From contig CACHBB010000008.1 in the NCBI GenBank assembly GCA_902577945.1, forward strand, positions 1-39,690: 39,690 bases of DNA. Direction: 5' to 3'. The stretch comes from an uncultured Alphaproteobacteria bacterium (GTDB taxonomy: Bacteria; Pseudomonadota; Alphaproteobacteria; HIMB59; GCA-002718135). The notes under the pieces were generated by a model. That model ran no database searches. It saw nothing but the letters and a program-made list of their open reading frames with translations, and was not told where the DNA came from. The translations under genes were made by a program, and so were the position numbers. Within the stretch, counting starts at the first letter, position 1. Each line of letters starts with the position of its first letter. Below are positions 8,481-18,805 of this stretch, piece after piece.

Positions 8481-8783
8481 ATGACGACATTAATAATAAT
8501 TCAGCTAATACTTGCAATACTTCTTGTTATATTAGTTTTATTACAAGGATCAGATAATGAAGGCTTGGGATTAGGTGGCGGAACATTTGGTGGAATGATG
8601 TCTGCACGCGGATCAGCAAATCTTCTTTCAAGACTTACAGCTATAACAGCAACATTATTTATGGTTATGAGTGTCGTACTTACTATAACTGCATCTGTTG
8701 GGTCAGATAGAAATGTGCTAGAGTCACTTCCATCTGTGAATAGTGAAGAATCTCCTCAAGAAGAACCGTCGATTCCTGAATAA
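8481..8783 (+). CDS. secG: Protein-export membrane protein SecG
   Basis: Accessory subunit of the SecYEG translocon in the inner membrane. It has 100 residues with two hydrophobic helices at about 3-21 and 52-71. A glycine-rich loop between them (GLGLGGGTFGGMMSARG) and the LLSRLT start of helix 2 are typical. The C-terminal tail is acidic and Ser/Pro-rich. It is 32 nt after tpiA. Confidence 0.93.
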   Translation: MTTLIIIQLILAILLVILVLLQGSDNEGLGLGGGTFGGMMSARGSANLLSRLTAITATLFMVMSVVLTITASVGSDRNVLESLPSVNSEESPQEEPSIPE

Positions 8784-8837
8784 AAATTAATATTTACTTG
8801 CTATAACTTACCCATTTATGTAACAGGGTATTCCGTA

Positions 8838-10457
8838 ATGCATTATGTTTTTATTACGGGAGGAGTAGCCTCATCACTTGGGAAAGGTATTGCCTCAGCT
8901 GCACTAGCAACTTTGCTTAAATCTAGAAAATTTAAAGTTAGAATCAGAAAACTTGACCCATATTTAAACGTTGATCCAGGGACAATGAGCCCCTATCAAC
9001 ATGGTGAGGTTTATGTTACTGATGATGGAGCTGAAACAGATTTGGATTTAGGACATTATGAAAGATTTACAAATCAATCAGCAAATAAAAGTGACAGTAT
9101 ATCTTCTGGTAAAATTTATTCTAATGTGTTGCATAAAGAAAGGCAGGGTGATTATCTTGGCGCTACTATTCAAGTTATTCCTCATGTAACAAATGAAATA
9201 AAGTCCTTTATTAATGGTGATCTTAACAAAGAAAATATTGTTATATATGAAATAGGTGGAACAGTTGGCGATATTGAGTCATTACCTTTTTTAGAGGCTA
9301 TAAGACAAATAAGAAATAATAGAAATATTTCATCAGCTTTAATACATATGACATATATTCCATACTTAAGTTCAGCAGGTGAGTTAAAAACAAAACCTAC
9401 ACAACATTCAGTTAAAGAACTTCTTAATGCTGGTATTCAACCAGATATAATAATGTGCAGATCAGAAAGGGGTATAGATGATGAATCCATTTCAAAAATA
9501 TCTCTTTTTTGTAATGTAAAAAAAGATTCAGTAATACCTGCATTAAATGCAAATTCAATTTATGAAGTTCCATCACTTTACTCAAAATATGGACTTGATA
9601 AAATATTATTAAAACATTTGAGTTATAATATTAAAAAATATCCATTAAATCTTAAACCTTGGCAAAATTTATTAAAAAAAATCAATAATCAAAAGTTTAA
9701 AACTACTATAGGAGTCGTAGGAAAATATACAAATCTTAAAGATAGTTATAAATCCTTAAATGAAGCCTTAATTCATGGTGGGATTGAAAATTCAACAAAA
9801 GTTGAAATAAAATGGATAAATGCTGAAAAATTAAACAAAAAAAATATTACTAAACAATTAGGAACTTGTGATGGAATATTAGTTCCTGGAGGTTTTGGTC
9901 ATAGAGGTATTGGCGGAAAAATTGAATCGATTAGATATGCAAGAGAAAATAACATACCATTTTTTGGTATTTGTCTTGGAATGCAATTAGCCGTAATTGA
10001 AATTGCAAGAAATGTTTTAAAAATTAAAAATGCAGATTCATCAGAATTTAAATCAAACTCAAGATCTGTTGTTGGATTAATGACTGAGTGGACTAAAGGT
10101 AACAAAATTGAAAAAAGAAATAAAGATAGTGCAAAAGGTGGCACAATGAGACTTGGGTCTTATAAAGCGAAGCTTATGAAAAATTCTAAAATATTTTCCA
10201 TATATAAAAAATCTACGATTGATGAAAGACATCGCCACAGATATGAAGTGAATGCTAAATTTATTTCTAAATTTAGACAAAAAGGGTATATTTTTTCTGG
10301 TATGTCGCCCGATGGATTACTACCTGAGGTTTTAGAAAGTGAATTGCATAAATGGTTTATCGGTGTGCAATTTCATCCAGAATTAAAATCTAGACCTTTG
10401 GACCCACATCCATTATTTGTCTCATTTATAAAGAATTGTAAAAATGATAAACATTAA
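8838..10457 (+). CDS. pyrG: CTP synthase
   Basis: Aminates UTP to CTP using glutamine and ATP. It has 539 residues in two domains. The N-terminal synthetase domain has the ITGGVASSLGKG P-loop, KLDPYLNVDPGTMSPYQHGE and the DLDLGHYERF region. The C-terminal class I glutaminase domain has its nucleophile at Cys379 (FFGICLGMQ) and the FHPE motif near the end. The 3' end overlaps kdsA by 14 nt. Confidence 0.98.
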   Translation: MHYVFITGGVASSLGKGIASAALATLLKSRKFKVRIRKLDPYLNVDPGTMSPYQHGEVYVTDDGAETDLDLGHYERFTNQSANKSDSISSGKIYSNVLHKERQGDYLGATIQVIPHVTNEIKSFINGDLNKENIVIYEIGGTVGDIESLPFLEAIRQIRNNRNISSALIHMTYIPYLSSAGELKTKPTQHSVKELLNAGIQPDIIMCRSERGIDDESISKISLFCNVKKDSVIPALNANSIYEVPSLYSKYGLDKILLKHLSYNIKKYPLNLKPWQNLLKKINNQKFKTTIGVVGKYTNLKDSYKSLNEALIHGGIENSTKVEIKWINAEKLNKKNITKQLGTCDGILVPGGFGHRGIGGKIESIRYARENNIPFFGICLGMQLAVIEIARNVLKIKNADSSEFKSNSRSVVGLMTEWTKGNKIEKRNKDSAKGGTMRLGSYKAKLMKNSKIFSIYKKSTIDERHRHRYEVNAKFISKFRQKGYIFSGMSPDGLLPEVLESELHKWFIGVQFHPELKSRPLDPHPLFVSFIKNCKNDKH

Positions 10458-11274
10458 TTTAAAAAATTTTTCTTTTTCAAATAACCTGCCATTTGTGCTT
10501 ATTGCAGGACCATGTGTAATAGAAAATGAAAGTCATTCACTTAAAATTGCAGAAGAAATTTATAATATATCTCAAAATGCTGGCATAAATTTTGTATTTA
10601 AATCAAGTTTTGATAAAGCAAATAGATCAAGTATTAAAAGCCAAAGAGGTGTGTCACTAAATGAGGGTCTAAAAATTTTTGAAAAAATTAAAAATGAATT
10701 TAATTGTCCGATAACTACTGATGTTCATACAGAAGAACAATGTAATTTATTGAGTGATAATAATATTGTTGACATAATTCAAATTCCAGCCTTTTTATGC
10801 AGACAAACTGATCTTTTGATTTCTGCTGGTAAAACCAGAAAAGTTGTAAATGTTAAAAAAGGCCAATTCTTAGCTCCGAACGATGTAAAAAATATTTTTG
10901 ATAAAATTTCATCAACAAATAATGATAATATAATGATTACAGAAAGAGGGACAAGTTTTGGTTATAATAACTTAATAAATGATTTTAAAAGTATAGATAT
11001 TATGAAAAAATTCAAATATCCAATAATATTTGATGGTACACATTCTGTTCAACAGCCTGGAGGATTGGGGGATAGAAGTGGCGGTAATAGAGAATTTGTT
11101 GTATCTCTATGTAAGGCAGCTGTAGCTATTGGAGTTGCGGGTGTATTTCTTGAAACACATGATGATCCTGATAATGCACCAAGTGATGGCCCTAATATGA
11201 TTAAATTAAATGATTTAAAAAATCTAATACTGGAATTAAAAGAGTTTGATAATTTAGCAAAAAAAAATGTCTAA
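10444..11274 (+). CDS. kdsA: 3-deoxy-8-phosphooctulonate (KDO-8-P) synthase
   Basis: Condenses phosphoenolpyruvate with arabinose 5-phosphate to KDO-8-P, the precursor of the inner-core sugar of lipopolysaccharide, so the cell should have a Kdo-bearing outer membrane. It has 276 residues. Motifs are [35 protein letters not shown] and [12 protein letters not shown]. The N-terminal AGPCVIE has a cysteine where the metal-independent E. coli enzyme has asparagine, so this looks like the metal-dependent class. It overlaps pyrG by 14 nt and eno by 8 nt. Confidence 0.97.
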   Translation: MININLKNFSFSNNLPFVLIAGPCVIENESHSLKIAEEIYNISQNAGINFVFKSSFDKANRSSIKSQRGVSLNEGLKIFEKIKNEFNCPITTDVHTEEQCNLLSDNNIVDIIQIPAFLCRQTDLLISAGKTRKVVNVKKGQFLAPNDVKNIFDKISSTNNDNIMITERGTSFGYNNLINDFKSIDIMKKFKYPIIFDGTHSVQQPGGLGDRSGGNREFVVSLCKAAVAIGVAGVFLETHDDPDNAPSDGPNMIKLNDLKNLILELKEFDNLAKKNV

Positions 11275-12547
11275 AATAAAAAATATTAAAGCTAGAGAAA
11301 TAATAGATAGTAGGGGAAATCCTACAGTTGAATGTGATATAACTTTTGAAGATAATAGCTTTGGAAGAGCATCTGTACCAAGTGGGGCTTCTACAGGAAT
11401 ACATGAAGCTTTAGAGTTAAGAGATGAGGACAAATCAAGATATAATGGTAAAGGAGTCAAAAAGGCAGTTATTAATATTAATAAAACTATAAATGATCTA
11501 TCAAAAGATAAAGAATTTCCTGATTCAAACAGTTTTGATGAACACTTAATCAAAATAGATGGAACTGAGAACAAATCTAAACTTGGAGCCAACGCAACAT
11601 TGGCATCAAGTTTGGCATTTGCTAAATGTTTAGCTAATTTTAATAATAAACCGTTTTATGAGTTTTTATCAAACTCAAAACCAATGTCACTACCAGTTCC
11701 AATGATGAATATTATTAATGGTGGCTCTCATGCAGATAATAATGTTGATATTCAAGAATTCATGATTGCTCCAGTAGGTGCAGAAAAATTTTCTGAAGCT
11801 CTTAGGTGGGGCAGTGAAATATTTCACTCATTAAAGTCATTATTGAAATCTAAAAATTTAAATACAAATGTTGGTGATGAGGGAGGCTTTGCTCCTAATA
11901 TTAATAGTTCTGGTGAAGTAATCGAGACTATTTTAAAAGCAATTGATGACACAGGTTTTAAAGCTGGAAAAGATATATATTTATCTCTAGATGTAGCTTC
12001 TACTGAATTCTATAAAAATAATAAGTATGATTTAAAAGGTGAAAACTTAAAATTAAATTCAGATCAAATGATTCAATATTTAGAAAATTTAGTAAATTCT
12101 TATCCTATTTTTTCAATTGAGGATGGAATGTCTGAAGATGATTGGGAGGGTTGGGCAAATTTAACTAAAAATTTAGGACAAAAAATACAATTAGTTGGAG
12201 ATGATTTATTTGTAACAAATCCAAAAAGACTTCAAAGAGGGATTAATGAAAATGCAGGAAATTCTATTTTGGTAAAAGTAAATCAAATTGGTACTTTAAA
12301 AGAAACTCTTGATGCAATTCAGCTTGCTAAAGATAATAGTTTTACAACTGTAATTTCTCACCGTTCTGGAGAAACAGAAGATACAACAATTGCCGATTTA
12401 TCAGTTGCAGTTTCAGCAGGTCAAATCAAAACTGGTTCTCTATCTAGAACTGATAGAACTGCTAAATATAATCAATTATTAAGAATTGAAGAGGAATTAG
12501 GAGATACAGTTACTTATATGGGAAAGTCTATTTTAAAAAATATTTGA
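11267..12547 (+). CDS. eno: Enolase
   Basis: Interconverts 2-phosphoglycerate and phosphoenolpyruvate; its product feeds both the neighbouring KdsA and pyruvate metabolism. It has 426 residues, full length. Clear motifs are [14 protein letters not shown] at the N-terminus, [33 protein letters not shown] with the catalytic lysine, and [15 protein letters not shown]. The start overlaps kdsA by 8 nt. Confidence 0.98.
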   Translation: MSKIKNIKAREIIDSRGNPTVECDITFEDNSFGRASVPSGASTGIHEALELRDEDKSRYNGKGVKKAVININKTINDLSKDKEFPDSNSFDEHLIKIDGTENKSKLGANATLASSLAFAKCLANFNNKPFYEFLSNSKPMSLPVPMMNIINGGSHADNNVDIQEFMIAPVGAEKFSEALRWGSEIFHSLKSLLKSKNLNTNVGDEGGFAPNINSSGEVIETILKAIDDTGFKAGKDIYLSLDVASTEFYKNNKYDLKGENLKLNSDQMIQYLENLVNSYPIFSIEDGMSEDDWEGWANLTKNLGQKIQLVGDDLFVTNPKRLQRGINENAGNSILVKVNQIGTLKETLDAIQLAKDNSFTTVISHRSGETEDTTIADLSVAVSAGQIKTGSLSRTDRTAKYNQLLRIEEELGDTVTYMGKSILKNI

Positions 12548-12574
12548 CGGTGACGAATTAAAATATGTTAATAT
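12544..12574 (+). promoter_or_regulatory. Possible promoter for the ftsB-like gene
   Basis: TTGACG (12544-12549) overlaps the eno stop codon. An extended -10, TGTTAATAT (12566-12574), follows. The spacer of 19 bp is long. The -10 ends 6 nt before the ATG at 12581, so this promoter would give a leaderless mRNA. Confidence 0.35.
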
Positions 12575-12580
12575 TTATAT

Positions 12581-12892
12581 ATGAACAAATCTTTAGTATT
12601 AAAAAATAAGTTCTATTTTTATTTATCCTTTTTGTTTACTATATTTTTATTTTTATATCTTTTATATTTTTTAGTTAATGGTGATAGAGGTCTACTACAA
12701 TATTTTAATCACAAAAATAATTATCAAAAATTTAATAACGAATATTTAAGCTTAAAAGAACAAAATAGTTATTACCTGGATAGGACTAAAAGACTTCAAC
12801 CAAATACTATTGATTTAGACTATTTGGATGAAACTTTTAGGAATATTACTGGTTATTCTGCAGAAAATGAAGCAGTAATAGTTATGGAATAA
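12581..12892 (+). CDS. ftsB: FtsB/DivIC-family septum formation initiator
   Basis: Likely the small divisome linker that bridges FtsL and FtsQ at mid-cell. It has 103 residues: a short basic cytoplasmic start, one transmembrane helix at about 12-33, then NGDRGLLQYF and a periplasmic heptad-like coiled coil (about 45-70). The C-terminal part ending IDLDYLDETFRNITGY resembles the alphaproteobacterial family. Its place between eno and pdhA is the conserved position of this gene in alphaproteobacteria, which is a large part of the evidence because the sequence is short and diverged. Confidence 0.8.
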   Translation: MNKSLVLKNKFYFYLSFLFTIFLFLYLLYFLVNGDRGLLQYFNHKNNYQKFNNEYLSLKEQNSYYLDRTKRLQPNTIDLDYLDETFRNITGYSAENEAVIVME

Positions 12893-12921
12893 ATTCATTT
12901 TTTTGATAAAAAATCGTTCTA

Positions 12922-12927
12922 TATAAT
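12922..12927 (+). promoter_or_regulatory. -10 box of probable pdh operon promoter
   Basis: A perfect TATAAT lies in the 46-bp gap before pdhA. A weak T-rich -35 lies about 17 bp upstream. The hexamer ends 11 nt before the ATG and no Shine-Dalgarno sequence is visible in the remaining leader. Confidence 0.55.
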
Positions 12928-12938
12928 AATTATCGTAT

Positions 12939-13901
12939 ATGAAAAAATTAAACAAAAACGATTATATTAAGATGTACTCGTACATGCTAAAAATAAGAAG
13001 ATTTGAAGAACGAGCAGCTCAGTTATATGGCATGGGTCATATAGGTGGCTTCTGTCATCTTTATATTGGGCAAGAGGCTGTGGTTGTAGGTGTTTTAATG
13101 ACTATAGACAAAAATGATTCAGTAGTTACTACATATAGAGATCATGGACATATGATAGCAAGAGGACTTGATCCAAAAAGGATTATGGCTGAGCTTACAG
13201 GTAGAGAAGACGGTTACTCAGCAGGTAAGGGCGGATCTATGCATATGTTTTCAAAAGAAAACAATTTTTATGGCGGTCATGGAATTGTAGGTGCACAAGT
13301 TCCAATTGGCACTGGTATTGCTTTTACTCATAAATACAATAAAGAAAAAAACATTTGCAGGACTTATATTGGTGATGGAGCTATGAATAATGGTCAAGTT
13401 TTTGAAGCTTTCAATCTTGCTGCATTATGGAAGTTACCAGTTCTTTATATTATAGAAAATAATAAATATGGAATGGGAACATCTGTAGATAGAGCTGCCG
13501 CTGGTTCAGATCTATACAAAAGAGGTGAAGCTTTTGGTATTCCTGGCGAAAAAGTTAATGGCATGAACGTATTTAAAGTTATTGAAGCTGCTGATAAAGC
13601 AGGAAAATATGTAAGAGATGGTAATGGACCTTATATAATTGAGGTGCAAACATATAGATATAGAGGCCATTCAATGTCAGATCCTGCAAAGTACAGAACT
13701 AAAGAAGAATTAGAAAATTATAAAGATACAGATCCAATTGAAATAGTAAAAACAGAAATTTTGAAGAAAAATTTTGCTAGTGAAAAAGAAATTGAAAAAA
13801 TTAATAAAGATACGTTAGAAGAAATTAAAAGTGCTGCAGAATTTGCTATTAAAAGTAATTATCCTAAAGATAATGAATTATACACGGATGTTTATATTTA
13901 A
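12939..13901 (+). CDS. pdhA: Pyruvate dehydrogenase E1 component, alpha subunit
   Basis: With PdhB it forms the thiamine-diphosphate-dependent E1 that decarboxylates pyruvate and acetylates the lipoyl arm. It has 320 residues. The thiamine diphosphate motif starts at GDGAMNNGQVFEAFNLAALW and ends at the ENNKYGMGTS region. GGHGIVGAQVPIGTG and YRYRGHSMSDPAKYRTKEE, the latter in the region of the regulated serine loop of E1 alpha subunits, are also clear. It is followed after 3 nt by pdhB. Confidence 0.97.
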   Translation: MKKLNKNDYIKMYSYMLKIRRFEERAAQLYGMGHIGGFCHLYIGQEAVVVGVLMTIDKNDSVVTTYRDHGHMIARGLDPKRIMAELTGREDGYSAGKGGSMHMFSKENNFYGGHGIVGAQVPIGTGIAFTHKYNKEKNICRTYIGDGAMNNGQVFEAFNLAALWKLPVLYIIENNKYGMGTSVDRAAAGSDLYKRGEAFGIPGEKVNGMNVFKVIEAADKAGKYVRDGNGPYIIEVQTYRYRGHSMSDPAKYRTKEELENYKDTDPIEIVKTEILKKNFASEKEIEKINKDTLEEIKSAAEFAIKSNYPKDNELYTDVYI

Positions 13902-13904
13902 ATA

Positions 13905-15284
13905 ATGACTACTGAAATTTTAATGCCAGCTCTTTCTCCTACTATGACGGAAGGAAATCTTTCAAAATGGTTAATTAAAAAAGGCGATCAAGTTAAGGCA
14001 GGTGATTTAATTGCTGAAATTGAAACTGACAAAGCGACTATGGAAGTAGAGGCTGTAGATGAAGGTGTAGTTATAGATCTTTTATTTAAAGAAGGTGACG
14101 TAAATATTCCAGTAAATAAACCAATTGCGATAATTGGAAATCCAGATGAAAAAATAGAAGAAAAAAATGAAAAGCCATTGGAAAAATCTGGAGAAAATAA
14201 GAAAACTGAGAAAGTTATAGAAAAAAAATTTGAAATAGAAAAAAATGATATTTTACAAGAAAAGCCAAAACAAAATGAACAGGATAAAAACCTTAGCTCA
14301 GAAGAAATAACAATGCGTCAAGCTCTTCGTGATACTATGGCTGAAGAAATGAGAAAAGACAAAAAAATTTTTATTCTTGGAGAGGAAGTTGCAGAATACC
14401 AAGGAGCCTATAAGGTGACGCAAGATCTTTTGCAAGAATTTGGAAAGGATAGGGTATTAGATACTCCAATTTCAGAACATGGATTTACTGGTCTAGCAGT
14501 TGGAGCTGCATTCAAAGGTTTAAGACCAATACTTGAGTTTATGACATTTAATTTTTCAATGCAAGCTATCGATCAGATTATAAACTCTGCTGCAAAAACA
14601 CTATATATGTCTGGTGGTCAAATAAATTGCCCTATTGTTTTCAGAGGTCCTAATGGAGCTGCAGCTCAAGTAGCTGCACAGCATAGTCAAGATTTTTCTT
14701 CTTGGTACTCTCAAGTACCTGGATTGAAAGTTTTAGCACCATCTACACCTTATAATGCTAAAGGTTTACTAAGGTCAGCAATAACCGATCCAAATCCAGT
14801 AATTTTTTTAGAAAATGAAATTTTGTATGGTCTAAAAGGCCAAGTAAATAATGATATTAATTTCTCCATTCCAATTGGAAAAGCAAATATTGAAAAAGAG
14901 GGTAAAGATTTAACAATAGTTACTTATTCAATTATGCTACAGAAATCTAAAGAAGCAGCAAAAAGGTTAAAAGATCAATTTAATTTAGATGTTGAAATTA
15001 TTGATTTACAAACTTTACGACCTCTTGATTTTGAAACTGTCATCAATTCTGTTAAGAAAACAAATAGGCTAATAACAGTAGAAGAGTCATGGCCTTTTGG
15101 AAGTGTTGGTTCAGAAATAGCAAATGTTGTTCAGAGAGATGCATTTGATTATTTAGATTCTCCAATAATTAAAGTTAATAGTGCAGATGTTCCAATGCCA
15201 TATTCTTCAAGTTTAGAAAAATTATATCTACCACAAGTTGATGATATCATAGAAGCTGCTAAAAAAGTAACTTATATTAAGTAG
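13905..15284 (+). CDS. pdhB: Pyruvate dehydrogenase E1 beta subunit with N-terminal lipoyl domain
   Basis: It has 459 residues. Residues 1-80 are a lipoyl domain with the modified lysine in [15 protein letters not shown]. About 83-135 is a linker made almost wholly of Glu, Lys, Asn and Gln. The rest is the transketolase-like E1 beta, with [39 protein letters not shown] and the C-terminal [14 protein letters not shown]. An E1 beta with its own lipoyl domain is typical of alphaproteobacteria. The usual Ala/Pro-rich swinging-arm linker is replaced by a charged one, probably through AT pressure. It abuts pdhC with no gap. Confidence 0.97.
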   Translation: MTTEILMPALSPTMTEGNLSKWLIKKGDQVKAGDLIAEIETDKATMEVEAVDEGVVIDLLFKEGDVNIPVNKPIAIIGNPDEKIEEKNEKPLEKSGENKKTEKVIEKKFEIEKNDILQEKPKQNEQDKNLSSEEITMRQALRDTMAEEMRKDKKIFILGEEVAEYQGAYKVTQDLLQEFGKDRVLDTPISEHGFTGLAVGAAFKGLRPILEFMTFNFSMQAIDQIINSAAKTLYMSGGQINCPIVFRGPNGAAAQVAAQHSQDFSSWYSQVPGLKVLAPSTPYNAKGLLRSAITDPNPVIFLENEILYGLKGQVNNDINFSIPIGKANIEKEGKDLTIVTYSIMLQKSKEAAKRLKDQFNLDVEIIDLQTLRPLDFETVINSVKKTNRLITVEESWPFGSVGSEIANVVQRDAFDYLDSPIIKVNSADVPMPYSSSLEKLYLPQVDDIIEAAKKVTYIK

Positions 15285-16514
15285 ATGGCAATTAAAATTT
15301 TAATGCCTGCTCTATCACCCACTATGTCTGAGGGTGTAATCAATAAATGGCTGGTAAATATAGGTGATACTGTATCTGCTGGAGATATCATTGCAGAAAT
15401 TGAAACTGATAAAGCAACCATGGAAGTAGAAGCAGTTGACGAAGGTAAAATAACTCATTTAATTCAAACTACTCCAGATAAACAAATTCCAGTTAATTCA
15501 GTTATCGCTCTAATAGATGGTGATAAAGATGAAAAATTAGAAGATTATAATAATATTACTAAAAATAAAGAAACTGACAAGATCATTCAAATCACAGAAC
15601 AAAATAATACAAATATTAATGATGATGAAATAACAGTAATAGAAACAGTTGAAAATACTAATAAAGATCGAAATATAGTTTTTGCATCACCATATGTAAA
15701 AAAATTTTCTAAAGAAAATAATATTGACCTTAATTTAATAAAAGGATCAGGCCCAGATGGAAGAATAATTATTAAAGATATTCAAAATATGGAATTGAAA
15801 ATTAATAATGAGAATATCACTATAAAAGAACCTTCTAGTATTAGAAAAATAATTGCTGAAAGAACAACTAAAACAAAAAATGAGGTTCCTCATTTTTATC
15901 TTACGGTCGAAACAAGAATGGATAGGTTGATTAATTTAAGAAAAAAAATAAATCAGAATAGTGAATCAAAAATTTCATTTAATGATCTAATTGTTAAAGC
16001 ATGTTCAATAGCAATTCAAAAAAATCCTGAAACAAATATTTCATGGGTTGATAACAAAATTCATCAATATAAAGATATAAATATTGCAATTGCTGTAGCT
16101 TTAAAAGAAGGCTTAATTACACCAATAGTTAAAAATGTAGATAAAAAAGGATTACAAGAAATTTCATCAGAAATAAAATCTCTTATTATAAAAGCAAATC
16201 AAAATAAATTATTGCCAGAAGAATATAGCGGGGGATCTATTACTATTTCAAATTTAGGAATGTTTGGAATTACTGAGTTTAAGGCAATAATAAACCCACC
16301 GCAATCATCAATAATTGCCGTTGGTTCAATTTTAAAGAAACCAGTTGTAAATAAAGATAAGATTGAAATAGGTTTTACTATGAAATCTACTATTTCTGCT
16401 GACCACAGAGCTTTAGATGGTGCAGTTGCGGCAAAATTACTCAAAGATTTTAATGATATACTGGAAGATCCTTTCCAAATATGGTTGAATAGCCTTGATA
16501 TGGAAGTTATTTAG
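15285..16514 (+). CDS. pdhC: Pyruvate dehydrogenase E2, dihydrolipoamide acetyltransferase
   Basis: Core of the complex; moves the acetyl group from lipoyl lysine to CoA. It has 409 residues: one lipoyl domain (1-80, [15 protein letters not shown]), a charged linker, a peripheral subunit-binding domain at about 128-165 ([23 protein letters not shown]), and the catalytic domain from about 185 ending in the active-site DHRALDG. The binding domain implies an E3 partner, yet no lpd gene follows; lipA comes next after 5 nt. E3 must be encoded elsewhere. Confidence 0.97.
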   Translation: MAIKILMPALSPTMSEGVINKWLVNIGDTVSAGDIIAEIETDKATMEVEAVDEGKITHLIQTTPDKQIPVNSVIALIDGDKDEKLEDYNNITKNKETDKIIQITEQNNTNINDDEITVIETVENTNKDRNIVFASPYVKKFSKENNIDLNLIKGSGPDGRIIIKDIQNMELKINNENITIKEPSSIRKIIAERTTKTKNEVPHFYLTVETRMDRLINLRKKINQNSESKISFNDLIVKACSIAIQKNPETNISWVDNKIHQYKDINIAIAVALKEGLITPIVKNVDKKGLQEISSEIKSLIIKANQNKLLPEEYSGGSITISNLGMFGITEFKAIINPPQSSIIAVGSILKKPVVNKDKIEIGFTMKSTISADHRALDGAVAAKLLKDFNDILEDPFQIWLNSLDMEVI

Positions 16515-16519
16515 TACTC

Positions 16520-17455
16520 ATGCATAAGCCAAGACATCCCGAAAAAGAAAATAGGAAAGTAAATCCTATGCCTAAAAAACCCTCTTGGATAAGGGTTAAG
16601 GCTCCAACCTCAAAATTTTTTAAATCTACTGATAAATTGTTGAAAGACAAAAAAGTAATTACTGTTTGTGAAGAAGCTGCCTGTCCTAACATAGCTGAAT
16701 GCTGGCAAAAAAAACACGCCACATTCATGATTTTGGGAGATACTTGTACGAGGGCATGTGCATTTTGTAATGTTAAAACTGGAAAACCAAACTTCATAGA
16801 CCACGGTGAAGCTATAAGAATAGCTGAATCAGTTAAACAGCTTGAATTAGAACATGTTGTAATTACAAGTGTTGATAGGGATGACTTAATTGATGGGGGT
16901 GCAATGCATTTTATTAATGTAATTGATTCAATAAAAAATTTAAATCCTAATTGCACTATAGAAATACTTACTCCAGATTTTAAAAACAAACCTGAGGCAA
17001 TTGATATACTCTCAAAAAGTTTACCTGATGTTTTTAATCATAACTTAGAAACAGTACCTAGATTATACTTAACAATTAGACCTGGCTCCAGATATTTTGT
17101 AAGTTTAAATTTACTACATGAAATCAAAATTAAAAATCCTAATATATTTACTAAATCTGGATTAATGGTTGGATTAGGGGAAACAAAAGAAGAAATATAT
17201 CAAGTTATGGATGATTTAAGATCTGCAGATGTTGACTTTATAACAATTGGACAATATCTTCCACCAAGTTCAAAGCATGCAAAACTAGAACGTTTTGTAA
17301 CTCCAAAAGAATTTGATGAATATAAACAAATGGCATACGCTAAAGGTTTTTTAATGGTTGCTTCATCGCCACTTACGCGATCAAGTTATCACGCATCTGA
17401 TGATTTTAAAATTATGCAAAATAAAAGAAAAGAAAAATTACATTCTATTCAATGA
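16520..17455 (+). CDS. lipA: Lipoyl synthase (radical SAM)
   Basis: Inserts two sulfurs into the octanoyl group on lipoyl domains, including those of the adjacent PdhB and PdhC. It has 311 residues. The auxiliary 4Fe-4S cluster ligands are in [12 protein letters not shown] and the radical SAM cluster in CTRACAFC. The C-terminal RSSYHA motif supplies the serine ligand. The N-terminus carries the family's RHPEK and [12 protein letters not shown]. It overlaps the next gene by 4 nt. lipB is not in the window. Confidence 0.98.
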   Translation: MHKPRHPEKENRKVNPMPKKPSWIRVKAPTSKFFKSTDKLLKDKKVITVCEEAACPNIAECWQKKHATFMILGDTCTRACAFCNVKTGKPNFIDHGEAIRIAESVKQLELEHVVITSVDRDDLIDGGAMHFINVIDSIKNLNPNCTIEILTPDFKNKPEAIDILSKSLPDVFNHNLETVPRLYLTIRPGSRYFVSLNLLHEIKIKNPNIFTKSGLMVGLGETKEEIYQVMDDLRSADVDFITIGQYLPPSSKHAKLERFVTPKEFDEYKQMAYAKGFLMVASSPLTRSSYHASDDFKIMQNKRKEKLHSIQ

Positions 17456-17889
17456 AATCATCAAATCGTGAGGAAATTGTAAATCATAATGCAAGAGAAC
17501 TTTTTAATATTGTTCTTGATATTGAGAGTTATCCCTACTTCATTCCTTGGTGTTCAGCTATGAAGGTTCACTCTAAAAATGAAAAAGAAATTTATGCAGA
17601 TATGATTGTTTGGTACAAATATTTTATGCCTCAAAAGTTTGGATCACATGTAGAGTTTGATAAAAAAAATTTAAATATCAAAACAACATATATTGAGGGA
17701 CCATTAAAAAATTTAAAAACTAGTTGGTTATTTAAATCAATTAAAAAAAATCAAACTTTGATAAGTTTTAATGTTGAATTTGAATTTAAAAGATTCTTTC
17801 ATCAAAAAATTGCTGAAACATTCTTTCCTTTAATCGAAAATAAAATGATAGAATCTTTTAAAGATCGTGCAGATGAGATATTAAATTAA
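17452..17889 (+). CDS. Coq10/RatA-type START-domain protein
   Basis: A 145-residue single-domain protein of the SRPBCC fold. The opening [25 protein letters not shown] matches the polyketide-cyclase/Coq10 family, whose members bind ubiquinone-like lipids. Bacterial relatives are often named RatA after an E. coli ribosome-association protein. Position directly after lipA is the usual alphaproteobacterial one. A lipid-carrier role in the respiratory chain is the more likely one by family, but nothing in the sequence settles it. It ends 9 nt inside the convergent cinA/pncC gene. Confidence 0.88.
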   Translation: MKSSNREEIVNHNARELFNIVLDIESYPYFIPWCSAMKVHSKNEKEIYADMIVWYKYFMPQKFGSHVEFDKKNLNIKTTYIEGPLKNLKTSWLFKSIKKNQTLISFNVEFEFKRFFHQKIAETFFPLIENKMIESFKDRADEILN

Positions 17890-18345
17890 TTCTTTTATTT
17901 TTTTAAATACAAAATTTTTCGTCTTTGTTTGGATTTCGTTTCTCGAACCTTTAAAATACTTTTTATAAATATAATTAGTCTTATTAAATTTAATTCCTAT
18001 AAAAACTAATCCAACTGGTTTCAATTTTGAACCACCACTAGGACCAGCTATTCCGGTAGTTGAAATACAAATTTTTGATTTTTCCTTTTTATATAGACCA
18101 TTGATCATTTCATTAGCAACTTCATGACTAACAGCACCATACTTTAGTAATTTGTTATAGGAAATTGAGAGGTACTTAGCTTTAGATTTATTTGAATAAC
18201 ATATAATACCATAATTAAATATTTTAGATACACCACTGTTTTTTGTAATTGTATTACAGATTAAACCACCAGTACAAGACTCAGCTACTGAAATAGAGAT
18301 TTTTTTCTTTATTAAATCTAGAACTATATTTTCAACTAAAGACAT
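17881..18345 (-). CDS. pncC: Nicotinamide-nucleotide amidase (CinA C-terminal domain only)
   Basis: Deamidates nicotinamide mononucleotide in pyridine nucleotide salvage. It has 154 residues and corresponds to the CinA C-terminal domain without the MoaB-like N-terminal domain. Family motifs are AESCTGGLICNTITKNSG near residue 21, the GAVSHEVA segment, and STTGIAGPSGGSKLKPVGLV. It overlaps pgpA by 14 nt upstream and converges on the Coq10-like gene. It is often annotated cinA in alphaproteobacteria. Confidence 0.93.
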   Translation of the reverse strand: MSLVENIVLDLIKKKISISVAESCTGGLICNTITKNSGVSKIFNYGIICYSNKSKAKYLSISYNKLLKYGAVSHEVANEMINGLYKKEKSKICISTTGIAGPSGGSKLKPVGLVFIGIKFNKTNYIYKKYFKGSRNEIQTKTKNFVFKKIKELI

Positions 18346-18805
18346 TTAAAACATACAATGTAATTATAGTATATATTGCAGCAATCAAATCATCAAGTAC
18401 TACGCCTAAAGCATTTTTCATTTTTTGATCAATCAAATTTGCAGGATAGATTTTTAAAATGTCAAAAAACCTAAAAATTATAAATATAAGAAATAGTGTT
18501 AAATAATCATTATATATAAAGATGATATCATAAAAAATTATGATTAGAAAAATTCCAAGAAATTCATCAATTACAATTTTTTTTGAGTCTTTACTATTAG
18601 TGTAAGCTGAAAACCTTTCAATAAAAAATAATGATAGAAAGAAAATAATTATAAATATAATTGTAAAGTATAGTAAAGAAAATATATTAAATTTTAATAA
18701 TGGGTATAAAATTATTATTGAAATCAAAGACCCAAATGTTCCAGGCCATACTTTGAAGTACCCAGAAAAAAATAATGAAACAAAAATATTAGTTAATATT
18801 TTCAT
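18332..18805 (-). CDS. pgpA: Phosphatidylglycerophosphatase A
   Basis: Dephosphorylates phosphatidylglycerol phosphate in the inner membrane, the last step to phosphatidylglycerol. It has 157 residues with about four hydrophobic helices. Family motifs are WPGTFGSL near the start, the VIDEFLG acidic motif after DSKK, and FRFFDILKIYPANLID followed by GVVLDDLIAA. It overlaps ispDF by 17 nt and pncC by 14 nt, so the three genes form one tight minus-strand operon. Confidence 0.95.
   Translation of the reverse strand: MKILTNIFVSLFFSGYFKVWPGTFGSLISIIILYPLLKFNIFSLLYFTIIFIIIFFLSLFFIERFSAYTNSKDSKKIVIDEFLGIFLIIIFYDIIFIYNDYLTLFLIFIIFRFFDILKIYPANLIDQKMKNALGVVLDDLIAAIYTIITLYVLNVFS

Noticed and set aside
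11201-11592. Open frames antisense to the kdsA-eno junction
   Set aside because: Both overlap two strongly conserved genes and show no motif; they are a by-product of AT-rich codon use.
16507-16989. 160-codon open frame antisense to lipA
   Set aside because: It is fully covered by lipA, which has complete catalytic motifs; the antisense product is a low-quality Ser/Leu/Phe-rich sequence with no recognisable domain.
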